This document shows, one piece after another, positions 46,304 to 59,290 of a DNA stretch of 64,000 bases. The DNA comes from Ignelater luminosus. Taxonomy: Eukaryota; Arthropoda; Insecta; Coleoptera; Elateridae. The stretch is taken from positions 1 to 64,000 of the forward strand of contig VTPC01003830.1 of the NCBI GenBank assembly GCA_011009095.1. The letters run 5' to 3'. Each line of letters begins with the position of its first letter. The stretch's first letter is position 1. Position numbers and translations under genes: made by a program. The notes under the pieces are model-generated. The model was given only the letters and a program-made list of their open reading frames with translations. It was not told the origin of the DNA and searched no databases.

Positions 46304-49300
46304 GACGCTAATACTCAGCTCACAAGCTAAACCAAATCGTTTCTTTGCCGTCAACTAGAAAATATTAGAGCATGCTTGAGTAGAGCTTTTATCAGGTACT
46401 AACTTAAAGAGGAAGAAAACTTGCCTTTCACTATTACCCAACAGTCTGAAAATAGCCATGATATTTCTATCAAACAGCAGCTTCCAAAAATCTATCTCAT
46501 CCAAGGTTTTGGTTACAGAGATTTATAGAATCATTCTTTCTGAAAAGTCTTTGAAAATCCAAGTTCTGAACGCTATTGTTTTTTTATTCGTTCTTAACAA
46601 AATCGTTTCCATTACCCCTACGGCTTTGCTCTTAGATCGATTTTTCCCAACACTGCAATTTACTTGGTGACGAATCAAAATAAGATGTGATAAACAAGCG
46701 TGCCGTAGATCATCGAATGATTCTTTACGTAGATCATAACCTGTACCATATGCAAAGTATCCCGAAAATCAGTGTCAATAAATGCATCATAGGATTCTTC
46801 GATAAAAAATATTACCAGTAACTTATGTGGCCTTTTTTCTTTCTAAAGATCATTAGTTTCCGAGATAATTTCCTCCATTGATGAGGCTAATAAACAATTT
46901 GTCAGGGTGTCGATAGTTTATAGTACCAGTCACGTCAAGATTTGATCTTATTACTTTTAACTTTTATTAAGTTTTCATTTTGGTATTTTTATAGTATGTT
47001 CAAATTTTGAAAGGATGTTAAAAATTTTAAATATGGAAGATAATCTGTAGTTTTCAAGACATTGGAGAAACAAAAGATTTGTAATCGAATTTTGACATCC
47101 TGTATCTCGAAAACTATTGATTTCGCTATTTTAAAAAAGCTATGGACGTCACTAGCAATATTTTACAAACACAGGACGTTAACAACGAATCGAGTATCTA
47201 TAATTCCCAATTGAATTTGTGTCTGTGTTGATTTTGTTAAGTTTGTGTTTCAATTGGAAAAAATACATTTATGTAAAAGTACCTTGATTAGTTCAAGTAT
47301 TGATTGCTGGAAGTGTTTTTCCTTTCCCTTCGAGTTCAATTTATCGAAGTTAGACTGTAAATGAATCCTCTAAAACTATCTGTACTTATTTTCCACAAAA
47401 TTAAATATCCATAACTTAGTTTGTTTAATGACACACTGAATGATAGACTGAACTTTGTATTGAGGAAGTGCGGGAAATGTACATTGGGGGTCGAACAAAC
47501 GTATCTATCTCTTTTTTATCAATTAAAAACTAGATTTCTACCTTTTATTAAATAAAGTATTGTAAGATAATTAAATTAAAAAATAATAAAAGACGGAAAA
47601 TATGATTTGTAATTGATAAGAAATAGATAATACGTTTGTTTTATCCACAATATAAGTTCTCAATACTACTATACGCAACGTGATTTTTCTTTACCAGCTG
47701 AACGTCAATAGCACATTTGACGCCGTTTGTATAGCTGATCGCACGTTATATAGTTCTTATATCTGCAAACAAAAAAATATCTTCTCCTTTTATACGACAT
47801 ACGGAATTTCAACAGGCATTATTAAAGATTTTGAAAGGGAAAGAGTTTAATATTTAGGGAATTTGTAATACCATATCCCCAACTCGATTCGGCAACAAAA
47901 AGCAAAATTGTTTTAAAGCCAGCCTATTTATAAAATTATTTATGGAAGGCAACAACCTCCAAAATCCAATTGCACGTCATCTATTTTGTGTAGCAGGTGC
48001 GACAAAGTTGTGTTGTAGAAATTTCCTGTTCTCTTTTTCCATGACAAATTCTTTGATTCGGTCCACGTCTTTAAATTAATGACAGCCAAATTCGTTGTGT
48101 AAATAATGTAAGTAAAACAATAAAAAATGTATTTTTACGTGTTCCAAAAATTTATTCTGAACTTTATAAAAGGAAAGACGTTATGTAGCTGATCGTAGAA
48201 TTTTTTGGAAATTAAATCGAATATTCACGGATAAAAAATTTATAATAAATACAGTCGCTTCTCAATTAGTTTATTTTAAAATTGTAAAAAATATATGTCA
48301 AGCCAGCAACTCAAGGTAAATGTGTTTTAAAACATACGAACTTTAAAAAAATCACTGGGCCATTTCTGAACAGTTTTGTTAGTATTTTTAGAAATTATCC
48401 TTTGCTTGGCACCTTGCAATTAGCAGTTTTTGACTTGAAGAACTGTGTCAAGAAAAAATATTATTATGCGTGATCTGGAAAAAATGTAAGTACGAGTTGT
48501 TTATTTTCTAAATCAGAAAAAGAAGGCTGGAGTATTTTCAGTACAAGTTTTTTATTTATAAAATTTTTTTAAAGACAAGTTATAAAAGTTGAGAATTGAT
48601 TAACGACGAACTTAAAAAAAGATGATGGAAAAGGAGAATGAAGGAGAAACCTATCGTGGTATAAAGCCAGAAAAGGAAATTATTATTTCTAATGACTTAT
48701 CTGAAAAACATGTTTATGTTAATAAAAACAGAATTTATTGGATCGTTAAAACAAAAAATCAAAATTTGGCTAATTAACTTTGGAATTTTAAAAGTAATTG
48801 TGTGGATTTTTTTAAAGGTGATGTATCCTTTTAACTTTTATGTATTTACTATATCAATAAGGGAAATTTATATTTTACAAGTACGTATACCGAATACAAT
48901 GTAGAAAATCCTTTTATTGCTGTTTTTCTCTGTATTTTATATGTATATATAAATAATCACTGAAAATGAAGTAACTATTTGAAAGCGTTTTGATTTTCTC
49001 AATTTGATTATTCTCAAACGTTGAAAACGAGACCTTATAATAAAATTGCCTCCCGTACATGTTAGCAATAAATTGACTGAAGTTTGTTAATAAAGATTTA
49101 TATTAAAAAGTTATTTCTGTTAAACAAATGCCATAGTCATTAATAGAAAGTTAAACGCTATTCTACTAGTCGTCTTCTTAATGAAAATAAATGGTAAAGA
49201 AGTTCTTTCATAAAACAAAATGTCAGAAGAATAAAGCTTTATTTCAAAGAGAAAACGTTTTTTCCAAGCGTTTTACAGCAGAATACAGGGTGTAATTATA

Positions 49301-51293
49301 AACTTAAAAAGGCCCTAAATTTTTTCATTTATAAAATTTACATATTTCCATTCATTGTTTTTAAATTAAAGCTGTCTTGATTTGATTCTTTTTTAATTTG
49401 TTTCGAGTTTAAAAATAAAAATTCTAATTTTATTGCTTTTATCGGATGTAATTAAATACCACGGATTAAATAAATTTGATTTTGATAATAAATATGAATC
49501 AGGTAAGTAGATATACAGCCTGAATTCCCATGGTTGTTTGTTACGTAATTACAAAGTTCATTACACGAGTTGACAGAGGTCAGACATTTCTCACTCTAAC
49601 TTCATCAGTTTTAGCAATGAGGGAATTTGTGTTTGTATGGAAGCATAATCCCTCTTATACTAAAAGATTATTTATATTCATGCAAGCTAAAATTAATCAT
49701 ATTTGCCTTTTTTTGCCGTATTATTTTAAATATTTCATTAAAAAAATAAATGAATGAGGCGGCTTTGTTTATTTAGTAAATAAGAAAGAAAAACATCCAA
49801 ACAGGGATAACCTCCTGGCTGATTATGCTAGTATGACGCACAAACAGAGAACTAGCTTTTCGTCGATGACAATATTTGGTACGAATTTAAATACATATCG
49901 AGTAGGTATACTAGTTGATTTCCAAGGTTGTCAACACAGTTCAAGCAATTCGATGTTCTAGAACGGCGATATCGCGACATAATAAACTTTACAGGACCGC
50001 CTGCGATTTAATTATTTGCACAATGCTTTTACATTTTGTTTATACTCCACGTCACGATAGACACCTCCATTTAACTGATATCGATATTAATCGATTCTCA
50101 TTACAAGATAAACTTCAACGCCTCCTACTATGTTAAATTTCTTCCGCATTTTGCGCAAAGCACAAGCCATAAATATCTTGCCCGTTCGTTGAAATAATTC
50201 TTCTGTCAACGGTGGCAGTTAATATTTTACTTTAACGGGGTGGTTTTGCGTGCTACGGGGATTTAACTTGTCGTTGTTTTACGTACCGCACCTGATTATA
50301 TTATTGTTCGGTACAACTTTAATGTTCTTATAATTCGATTTTACAGAATTGGGGCATTTTTTTTACTTAAATATTTTATAATTACATCACAGTCAATATT
50401 TTATTTCCTTTTTTCTTAATTAATTCAATGTAAATTTTAAAGGTTAGTTCAAGTTTGCGTTTGTTTAATTACATAACCCAAATATTCGATATATCGTTCG
50501 ACTTCGATGTCTGAATCATGTACAGAATTGTGTATTGCACCATGTGCGAAATGTTGACAAGAAGCGGTGTCGAAATATCACCGTGGTAGGTACCTGCTCG
50601 ACGAGGTCGAATGTATGTAAATACAAGGTATCGAAAAAAGGGTCACTAGGATCGTGGTTCAGAATTTAGCAGTTGTGAATGAATTTACATTTAAAATTAT
50701 TGGAGCCATGCAGATGAATGGTCGAGTTTATGCATAAATGGGAAACACCTAATTCGTTAATATTCAGCATTGGCGTTCTCATTTTTCTTTATATCAAGTT
50801 TTGTTTATGTATTGTACTATATATTCAGCTTAAAATAATGGTACTTTCGTAGTATTCCAGATCGCATTTTCAGGTTTTAAAATACAGGGTACATTCAATA
50901 TATTAAAATGACATTGATCGGAATCTTCACTATAGTATATTCAAATCCGACATGCAGTGGAACACGCGCTAGGCACGTCATCACAACAAACATTTGTCAA
51001 GTCGAGGTATAGAGTGAATCAGGACCGCATTTTGTATGTTTTTTTTAATCTGCTAGAAATTTTAATATTTTTTAAGCTACATATCAAATGCTAAATAAAA
51101 ATTTCTATATATAAATAATACATGTAATCTCCATTATTTTATTATTTTTTTTTTGGCAGAGTAAAAACAAAGCGTGTAGAATAATTATTATTCCATACAT
51201 GTGGAGTCTTTTTTATATTTGCATCATATTTGACATTTGTACATAATAAATAAATAAAACATACTATATTTACAAAATTATAGCTTAAAAGAA
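46304..51293. other. Non-coding AT-rich DNA
   Basis: Only short frames (up to 75 codons) were seen. The string ACAGGGTGTAATTATAAAC-like at about 49285 resembles a mariner/Tc1 terminus start but has no partner nearby. No exon with convincing splice sites was found. Confidence 0.45.
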
Positions 51294-51374
51294 TCACTCC
51301 GATTCGTCATCCCACTCTGATGTACTGCTATCTTCATCAACATTTATTATAAGTGGTTCAACATGGATTTCTAT

Positions 51375-51632
51375 TACGTTGTCTAGGTCCCACATTTTTT
51401 GCTCTATATTATTTTGCACGTGTTGTATGCAATTTTTCCATTTTTGTGCGGTANNNNNNNNNNNNNNNNNNNNNNNNNNNNNNNNNNNNNNNNNNNNNNN
51501 NNNNNNNNNNNNNNNNNNNNNNNNNNNNNNNNNNNNNNNNNNNNNNNNNNNNNTACGTTGTCTAGGTCCCACATTTTTTGCTCTATATTATTTTGCACGT
51601 CTTGTATGCAATTTTTCCATTTTTGTGCGGTA
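51375..51632. repeat. 79-bp direct duplication flanking the gap
   Basis: Bases 51375-51453 and 51554-51632 are the same 79 bp apart from one difference (g at 51422, c at 51601). Both encode the transposase block from TAQKWKNC to DLDNV. Reading through one copy only gives a continuous C-terminus. Confidence 0.95.
51454..51553. other. Assembly gap of exactly 100 N
   Basis: One hundred unspecified bases, the conventional placeholder for a gap of unknown size. Open frames that run across it are artefacts. Confidence 1.
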
Positions 51633-52689
51633 ATTGTTCCTACTGCTTCGAAAAAAATAGTTTTCATATCTTGAAATTTAAATGTGGTGTTTTCTTCTGC
51701 GACGTAATTCTTCATATCAGCCCAAATTAGTTCTATTGGATTTAGCTCGCAGTGGTATGGTGGAAGCCTGAATACTATTTTGTTTTAACTTTTAGCCATT
51801 TCATCGATAATATATTTATTATAATTTTTTTTATGTTCCTTGACCATGGCTAAAAGTTCTACTTTGAGTAAACAATCATCGAACTTGATTTGTTTTGAAC
51901 GTAACCAGTCCTGAATGTCTGATTTTTTCCATCCAGATGTTGGAATTTTTTCCATTTTTCTTGAATGGTACGGTGCATTATCTAGGACAATTACCGAATT
52001 TTCCTCTAGCCTGGGCAAAATATTTGAAAACCAATTTTCAAATGATTCGCCAACCATCTCTTCGTGATAATCTCTAGACTTTTTAGACTCAAAAGCCCAT
52101 AAGGCATCGGGAACAAAGCCGTCTTTGCTACCAATGTGACATACAATAAGTCTCTTGCCTTTACCGGTAAATCCAAAAATCGTTAGTTTCGATGACATTT
52201 TTAAAAATTAAGAATTATGGTAATTTTCCAATAAAAAGTAAATGAATTTTAAATATTAGTATTTACCTAAAGGATTTTTTAATCCAGTGGAGAGACCATA
52301 CAAAAATGCTTGCTTTGATGATGGAACAGAATTATCCGCCCAAATTTTGGATTTTGTATGGCCAGCATTCACCCACGTCTCATCAAGATAATAAATCTTT
52401 CGATTTTCATTTCGATAGAACTTAATTTTCTTTAAATACTCTCTCCTCCAAATAACAATTTCGTCCTTATCCACCAGCATACTATTTCTGCCCCGTTTTT
52501 GAAATCTAAAGTTAAGTTTTTTAAGTAATTTATAAAAGGTTGTCCTTTTGAAGCTGGGTAAAAGAGGATCGTCGTTCACTTCCTTCAACACTTTATCCAC
52601 AATAGGAAGCTCATTTCTAAAGAAAAACTGATGTATTTTCCTTCGTATAGCGTTCCCATCAGCATCGTCCACAGAGTCAATTTAGCAGT

Positions 52690-55235
52690 AAACTAATTCC
52701 GACCCTGTAAAAACATCCCCATTAAAGTGCATCCCTGCATCAGGTCTTCATGCAGCGTGTTATTTTCGTCCGACCAATAGAGGGGTAGATTTCGAGCAAT
52801 CACGAGCTGACCACGCGGCTATCATGCGTTGTTGTTTACCAACAAGCGGTGCATGTTGGATTTGAATATACTTTAAGTTAAATGTCTGAATATTCTATTG
52901 GATTTTATAAAGCCAGCAATTCATTATTTCTCGCGTTTAAGGTAAACAATCTTTACGGGATTTTGGATCTTATCTCTTCTAGTAACTATCCTCCCTAGAC
53001 CGCATAGTAGTAATGTGTATTTTTTAAAACGTCCAGAGGAGTTATTTGGTTAGGTATAACAAAATTTATCTTATAATGCGGATTAATCAGATTGGGTAAA
53101 TGATTTGAGAGAGTTACTGAATATAGTCTCAAATCATCTAACAAGAAAGCTCTAACTGTAAGATAACTATTTAGTTTGGTTTATGAAAAGGAAATGATGC
53201 CAAGGACTTGAAAATATAAATCGATAAAAAAACATGGTCCTGGCGAATAAAATCGGGTTTTCTTTTAATAAACTTCTTAATACTGATCTGAGTCATTCGA
53301 ACTAACAGATTACATTTGCAATTTATTATACCAAAATGATTCAAACAGTTTTAAGTATGATAGTCTTTCTTTCCTTAATCTGATCTTTCAACAGTTTAAT
53401 TTGAATGAATTACTGCTCGCTGTTATTTTGTCCAAAAGACGTTACATAGTATATCTTCAACAGGCTCTTCGTGCTTCAATATGTCAAAACACTCCGGAAC
53501 AAAGTAGTTAAAATCCTCTCCTTATACATAGTTTTAATTCTCAACTTTATCATTTCCTGGATAATTTAAAAAATATTCGAGTGCACGCTATGCAGTGCTC
53601 ATGAAGTCATGGTTTTCTGAACGCCTATAGATTCTGGCTTGAGCATTTATAATGTTTACACTCAACTAACAATTCACTGAATACCATATAACTTGACAGG
53701 GCTTTCAAAAGAAATTTCACAATTACTTCTAGAAAATAATTGACGATGCTCACCTAATTGTAAGCATGAAAATGAAATTATATAATAAGTTCATGTTAGG
53801 TATTTGTGTCAATGTAGTCGTTCTTCTTTCCATTTTCAAATTATATTTCACAATAATTGTCATACATTATAAGAGTCAATGCCAAAACTTGATTTAGTCG
53901 ACATGCCAAATATATCAATAAATATACTGGCATTGCTGTTCAGTGTCTATTCTCACCACCATCTCTGAGCTTGGATGTTATTGCTTTGGGTGATTACATT
54001 CTGAGTTTTGGTACTGCAAAACCAAAACATAGTCACCAAACGTAAAGCCATTCTGTCTAATTTATTGTTTCAAACAAAATATGTCTAGTTGCAGAATGTT
54101 CCACAACCTCAAAACTATGTTAATTAATACTGTTGAACAGCTTATCTTGCGAAAACGTAATACACAACTCATATTGACCACGATGAAACATTTTGAAAGT
54201 GGAGTGCCCCAAGCCTGGTTTTCATAAATAGTTAGGAGTATGTACAGAGTTACTAAAACATTGGTTGTCGAGTAGAACAGGTAATTCTAATGACAAGAGC
54301 AATTATTGTCTGCAAAAGTTATTTCATTTCATTTGGCTATTCTAGTAAAACAATTAAGTACCGTTAATGTTATTGCTTAGTTCTAAGCTTTCATCTTTTC
54401 TATGAAACATTTTACCTTTGTACACATTAATTTGCGCACTACTGCATACACTAAATACTAAAAGACTAATGTTGGTATTTTATTCTCAATTCCAGGGGTT
54501 TTCTCATTACGAATAATTTTCAGACTCTTGAACAATGCAGAGATAATTTTGCAAGCTCTTCTAAGACCTAAATTTGTTGATTGTAACTAAAATAAATAAT
54601 TTCTTTGAATTGCAGGTTTCCAGCTACCTAGGGGAAAGTGAGAAGCCATAGTTAAGACAGTTAGTATAATTATGGTAAGGAAAATTATTTCAGCGGAGTT
54701 ACGTGGCCTACTCAACGACAACAGAAGCAATCTGAACTCTTAATTAGTAATTCTGCCCTTTGCCTTTATAACGCTGCTTGAGGTCGCATGAAGATATAAA
54801 TGACCAACTACAACCTACCTCGTTTTCCCTTACTGCCGAAAATATATAACGCCACCAAAGTTAGAGAATTAAACATTAGAAGCGAAAAGTGCGCGTTTAA
54901 AATAATTATAAAGTCACATAATTTTAGGTACGCACTTAGCGTAGACATAAAGATAAGTATCAAAATAGATTCCGGAAGGCAGCACATTTGTGTCAAAGGA
55001 GGACCAGGCTGTGAGGTAGACGGCCGCGTGTGGGTGCACATGTTTTATATTTTCTATATGCGTGCGCGACACACTCGTCAGAAAAATGAGATGATCCTCT
55101 TTCTTAGCGACTCTTGGAGACATCGTCTTTTTTCTAAACGGTAATTTTTTATCGGTTTTGTTTGTATACGGGAGCTATAAAATTTATAGGCGAACGTTAA
55201 TATTAAACACATCGTAAAATAGCATTGTTGGGAAT
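52690..55235. other. Non-coding DNA with a moderately GC-rich part
   Basis: The unrecognised 5' part of the DDE transposon may extend into 52690-53000. A small hairpin (ATGCCAAATATAT paired with ATATACTGGCAT, one mismatch) lies at 53903-53933. A 114-codon plus frame at 54800-55144 has no domain that I know, and open frames in two other phases cover the same bases. Confidence 0.4.
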
Positions 55236-55641
55236 TTGAAGGGGAACGTTCGGGTTTTGCGAAAACAAAAACAGTCCTATCAAAATTTTTTTCGTGTAGA
55301 ACGAGCTAATGTTCCATGGTCGATTTTTTTGTTAAACGGAAAAAAACTACACGTGAAGTACGCTAAAAAGGCCGATAAACTTTATCGATGTCATTATCTT
55401 GTGTTTTCAGTGGAAATTTATAGTTTAAAAATGATAAAACAGTAAAAACTAAGGGCGCTATTTATAATTTTCGGGGTTAAAATATTTCTACCTTCCTAGA
55501 GATAAAAGTAATGAGAAAACTAATGTAACTTGATGTAATTTTAAGCAAAGAATAGTAGTTGCGTACATGAGACAATGCAAATGCAAAACGTGGAATTAAC
55601 AGATCCAATTGCAAACACTATAATAAGGTAGTATAATACCT

Positions 55642-55659
55642 CAAACAAGTACTTGTTTG
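55642..55659. repeat. Perfect 18-bp palindrome CAAACAAGTACTTGTTTG
   Basis: Two inverted CAAACA units (forkhead-like TGTTTG cores) are joined at AGTACT with no spacer. Confidence 0.9.
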
Positions 55660-56458
55660 CTGATTAAGTACAACAAACTCATGTAAGTATATATCTATGC
55701 GTTTAAAAAAGTAATCAAGACTAGCTCCATAAATCTGGAATGACAAAGGTGTATATCCATTTTAGGAGACATTCTTCAGACTTGACATTTAGACCAAGGA
55801 GTCCATGATTTATGATCGGAATGAAAAGTTAGTAGTGCTATTTTAGTTTCCACACTTTGAAATGCGAATTAATCGATACCATTTGGCAATTCAGATATTA
55901 AAAGTTCTTATGCAAGAGATAAGTCATGATTTATGCCTCTTACAAGTCATTCGTAAAAACTGACTACTTTACATTTTTAACCCACTGGGCAACCAATACA
56001 CTTAAGTTGATTAAAGCAACATTATTTTAATGAATCGGATGTATTAATAAACAATAATCGATAAATATGTGATAATATCAGATTAAAACAAGCTGATTGA
56101 TTGATTAGTTTATACATAGCACTTCTAATCAGTCTACAGAATGGACTAATTGACGTACTGGGTAAAATTAATTCAATTTTGAGTTGAACCACTGAGAAGT
56201 TTGCAAACAATAAAACCAGTCTAATTATCTACATTATTTGCCAATTACAAATTCATTAAATCCAATTGTAAAAGCGAAGTAATTATAATATTTGATTCAA
56301 GAAGACTGCAACTTCCCCAACTTTTTATCAGCAAGCAATACAAAATTTTCTAACTTTGCAAGAGAAAACACTAGCCTAACCAAATTTCATTACAACTAAC
56401 TTGTAGCTTTAAATTTAATAAAAGGGGAGGAATAACCGCTCGTGCGCAGTAACGAGCG

Positions 56459-56740
56459 CACGTGGATTCTTAAAATTAAAAACATTTAAAAATAAGCACG
56501 TGCACTCAAACAGAACGTTTATGCAAATTTTGCATGATCAAAAATGTAAATTCTATTTAAAAATTCACCCCCCTCGACACGCGCATTTATATTAACGAGT
56601 GTAAGGGTCGATAATATCGATTGCCCTGTGCTACTAAACAAGAGGGTTGGGGGTGTATTCAAACGAAACCGTGTTTTCTATGGATGAAAAGCTGAAGTAA
56701 AAAGGGTAATCTCCGTTTTTCAGCCAAAAACAGGCACGTG
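56459..56740. promoter_or_regulatory. Cluster of three CACGTG E-boxes
   Basis: CACGTG occurs at 56459-56464, 56497-56502 and 56735-56740, in a stretch that is less AT-rich than its surroundings. Another copy lies at about 55352. The first overlaps a CGTGCGC/GCGCACG hairpin. CACGTG is the core bound by bHLH factors such as CLOCK/CYCLE, MYC/MAX and USF. Function is inferred from motif density alone. Confidence 0.3.
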
Positions 56741-56749
56741 CTCCATTAT

Positions 56750-59039
56750 AATAAATGCAATTCTAAGGGAACGAAAATTAATTTAGAGTAACATGCAATA
56801 ATTTTATATCACATGCACTTTTTCTCTTGTTCAATTTCAGAAATAACAAGAAAAGTTTTTATAAGATGGGCCATGCTACCATTTATTCCCATAGAATAAA
56901 CAGTCATTCCTACTTGAATTTGCAAATAACATTGGTCGTTCTCTGTTATGCTTAAGCTTGAAAATTACATCACCAAAAACACGTTTTCGTTAAAATAACC
57001 AACAGAAACGCTTTAGTTTTGCGCTTACTTTATCTACCGTTCGTGTATAATGATAACATAGGTCACAGGACGGCAATGCAGATAGGGGGCCGAGAACATC
57101 ATGGAAATATATCGGAGGGGAGGGACTCTGAATGCCGCAATTCCGCCACCTAAAGGGAGAGTATGCTTTGGAGAATTTGCTTTGTAGTTAATTTTATCAG
57201 CATAAAACATAGACAGACGCTTCTGATTATATTAGGGCGCACTTTTGGGCAATCATAAGCGACATGACCACCTACATTAACGGTAGATTAGGTAGCATGT
57301 ATGTGTAAAGTAGCATATGTATGTGCCCGGTGTGTGTGTCGACAGCGTTTCCTGATTAACAAAAAATGTAAACCGGGTTTTTGCGTTATTTTTACATGCC
57401 ATTATAAAAATGAAACCAGGACAAAATTGAGATGATAGGTTTTTCGTCGAGTTTTGTCTTGAAATCAAAAATGGGCATTGTAAACATCCTAATGTATTTA
57501 GCTACAACAAATATAATTAAAGATGCGGAAAATCATGCGAGATGCTAGAAGCATTCCTTAAGGTGTTTGATGGTACATCTTACAAGGTTAATTTTATAAA
57601 TATTTAATAAGAAGTGAATAATATATAAGGTATGCTTTCAGACCAAAATTCAAACATCATACTGTAACATCGATTTTCGTTTCTTAATAACATAATCAAA
57701 TTAAGCAAACTTAACCTTTGCATGTGTCTCAATGAAGGCGGAACACACGAAAGATTTGTCTAGTGAACCCAAGCGATCTGTGAACAGCTAAGTGGCACTT
57801 ATGCTCGCTTCTATTTAACCGAGAGCAGAATATTCCTACTTTGCAAATATATTGGAAAAGGTATGTTCCATCTTCTACGAAATATATGGTAGGCAATAAA
57901 ACAAATTGACTGTTATAAATACCACAATCAACAGATAAAGTACAGAATTTCAGCATAAAGTAGGTCTCTACTAATTCCTTATTTAATTATTAAAGAAAAA
58001 TCAATTTCACAACTAGTCATGCGACCATTCGAAAACTAGGTAACGCATTCGTATTTATAAACTTCCAAATGCAACAAAATAGATGTCAAAACATATTTTC
58101 TGAATTTTACGACATATAATAAATAACTTGGCATTAATCAATAAAATGAGAAGATTTGTTCAAAGCCTAAAACTTCGAGTTGAGCGAACAATCTTTCTAA
58201 TACATATACAAGCGTATACACACATATCGCCACTTAGCAATAATTAAATTTTCTGTATCAAAGAAAGGTAAGGCAGAATTCTTTTATGGAATAAGAATCT
58301 CCTATATACAGAAAGCGAGCTACTAATATTCGTTATTAAACAGACAAAAAGTGAAGCACTTACAAAAACACTACGGGAGAGAAACAAGAAAAAAAGGGTT
58401 TCTGTTTTCTTACAGAAAAGCGGCGCCACAAATGGCGAATAAAATTATTCCACCAATCTGGAAAGGACATGTTTTACGAGCGAGGCAGGATTAGTTATGG
58501 GAATCGGACGTGGGTCGATCAATTCAACCACATAAACACAAGCGGTTGAGCGCAATAGCTTAAACATCATCAATATCAAGTCAATAAGAACGATAATTTG
58601 CTCGAGAAAAACAAATTACATCAAGCATCATTATGGGTTTAGAAAGGAAATGGATGCTTCGCATTTGTTAGAAACGTTGGTTTTCTTTAGGTTAAATATT
58701 AATACGAATTGTTAGTGAAACCTTAGGGATGTCAAGTAATTTATCTTGAACATCTAACTTCGGGTGAGCGATGTTTGGTGGTCAAGCTGAAATTAGGTAA
58801 GTTTGAAACAGGGAGGAATTCTTCAGGTCTTTGGCACTTTATGTATGTAAGTACAGCAAGCTTGAGAATATATAGATCGTTCAGTCACTTGAAGCGGCTT
58901 TGAACAAACTATTCATGAAATGGGTTTGTTTCCTTAAGAATATACAGTTACAGTCGAAGTACGTGAGTGATGACAAAGTAATAAGTAATCAATTAGAAAT
59001 GCTTATGTTTAATTGACGATTTCAAGACCGGAAGTATCT
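56750..59039. other. Non-coding DNA
   Basis: A G-rich patch at 57060-57180 (AGGTCACAGGACGGCAATGC and GGAGGGGAGGGAC) could be regulatory. Small frames elsewhere show no known domain. Confidence 0.4.
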
Positions 59040-59290
59040 GAGCAGCGTCGCTATAGAAACTGGTGCAACGCAGTGGGGGTTGCAGACGTCACATGACCGG
59101 GTGCAGCGCGCCCTCACCCCGCCGTGACCGCAACCGAGGTCCCGGACGAGCGCCGCGACGCAGCCGTCGACCCCGGTAGTTCACGTTCAATAGGAGTCAT
59201 TGCCATCGTCCTGCGCCACTTCCGATATCCTGTTATTCACCCTCTCCGTGCGTACCGCAGCGACGGCAAAAAGGATTAACGACGCAGGGG
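59040..59290. promoter_or_regulatory. Strong CpG island-like segment
   Basis: I count roughly thirty CpG sites in about 240 bp, by far the densest in the window. The segment includes GACGTCACATGAC (a CRE-like TGACGTC and an M-box-like TCATGTGA on the minus strand). It ends in ordinary AT-rich DNA on both sides. A promoter or 5' exon is the likeliest explanation. Confidence 0.4.
59118..59206 (-). CDS. Candidate first coding exon inside the CpG-rich segment
   Basis: On the minus strand an ATG at 59206 opens a GC-rich frame beginning MAMTPIERELPGSTAASRRS and running 29 codons to a good splice donor, GCGGG|GTGAGG (donor GT at 59117-59116). Unspliced, the frame would stop at once at the TGA inside the donor. 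The translation matches no protein that I recognise, including MEX3 N-termini. Being upstream of the mex-3 exon on the same strand, it could be its first exon only if the KH1 exon lay between, and I did not find that exon. Treat as a hypothesis. Confidence 0.2.

Larger units (their letters stand above)
51294..52672 (-). pseudogene. IS630/Tc1-type DDE transposase, broken
   Basis: Read downward from 52672: NAIRRKIHQFFFRNELPIVD, FKRTTFYKLLKKLNFRFQKR and KIYYLDETWVNAGHTKSKIW (first Asp of a DDE_3 domain). Then follow GKGKRLIVCHIGSKDGFVPD, NSVIVLDNAPYHSR (second Asp), LPPYHCELNPIELIWADMKN (Glu) and TAQKWKNCIQDVQNNIEQ, ending TSEWDDESE before a stop at 51294. This matches the abundant arthropod DDE endonuclease family. 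The first and second parts are separated by about 106 nt that can be spliced (donor GTAAATAC at 52266 reading down, acceptor TAAAG at 52161), giving NPLG-KRLIV. A TAA replaces the expected Gln in MAKSQNKIV near 51787. The first in-frame start is GTG, so an upstream exon is probably missing. An assembly gap lies in the 3' part. Confidence 0.8.

Noticed and set aside
51353..51715. Open frames running through the N run
   Set aside because: They consist largely of unspecified residues and exist only because N translates as X.
54800..55144. 114-codon plus-strand frame in a moderately GC-rich stretch
   Set aside because: Long for the region but unrecognisable, and competing frames are open on the other strand; kept only as a note in the region description.
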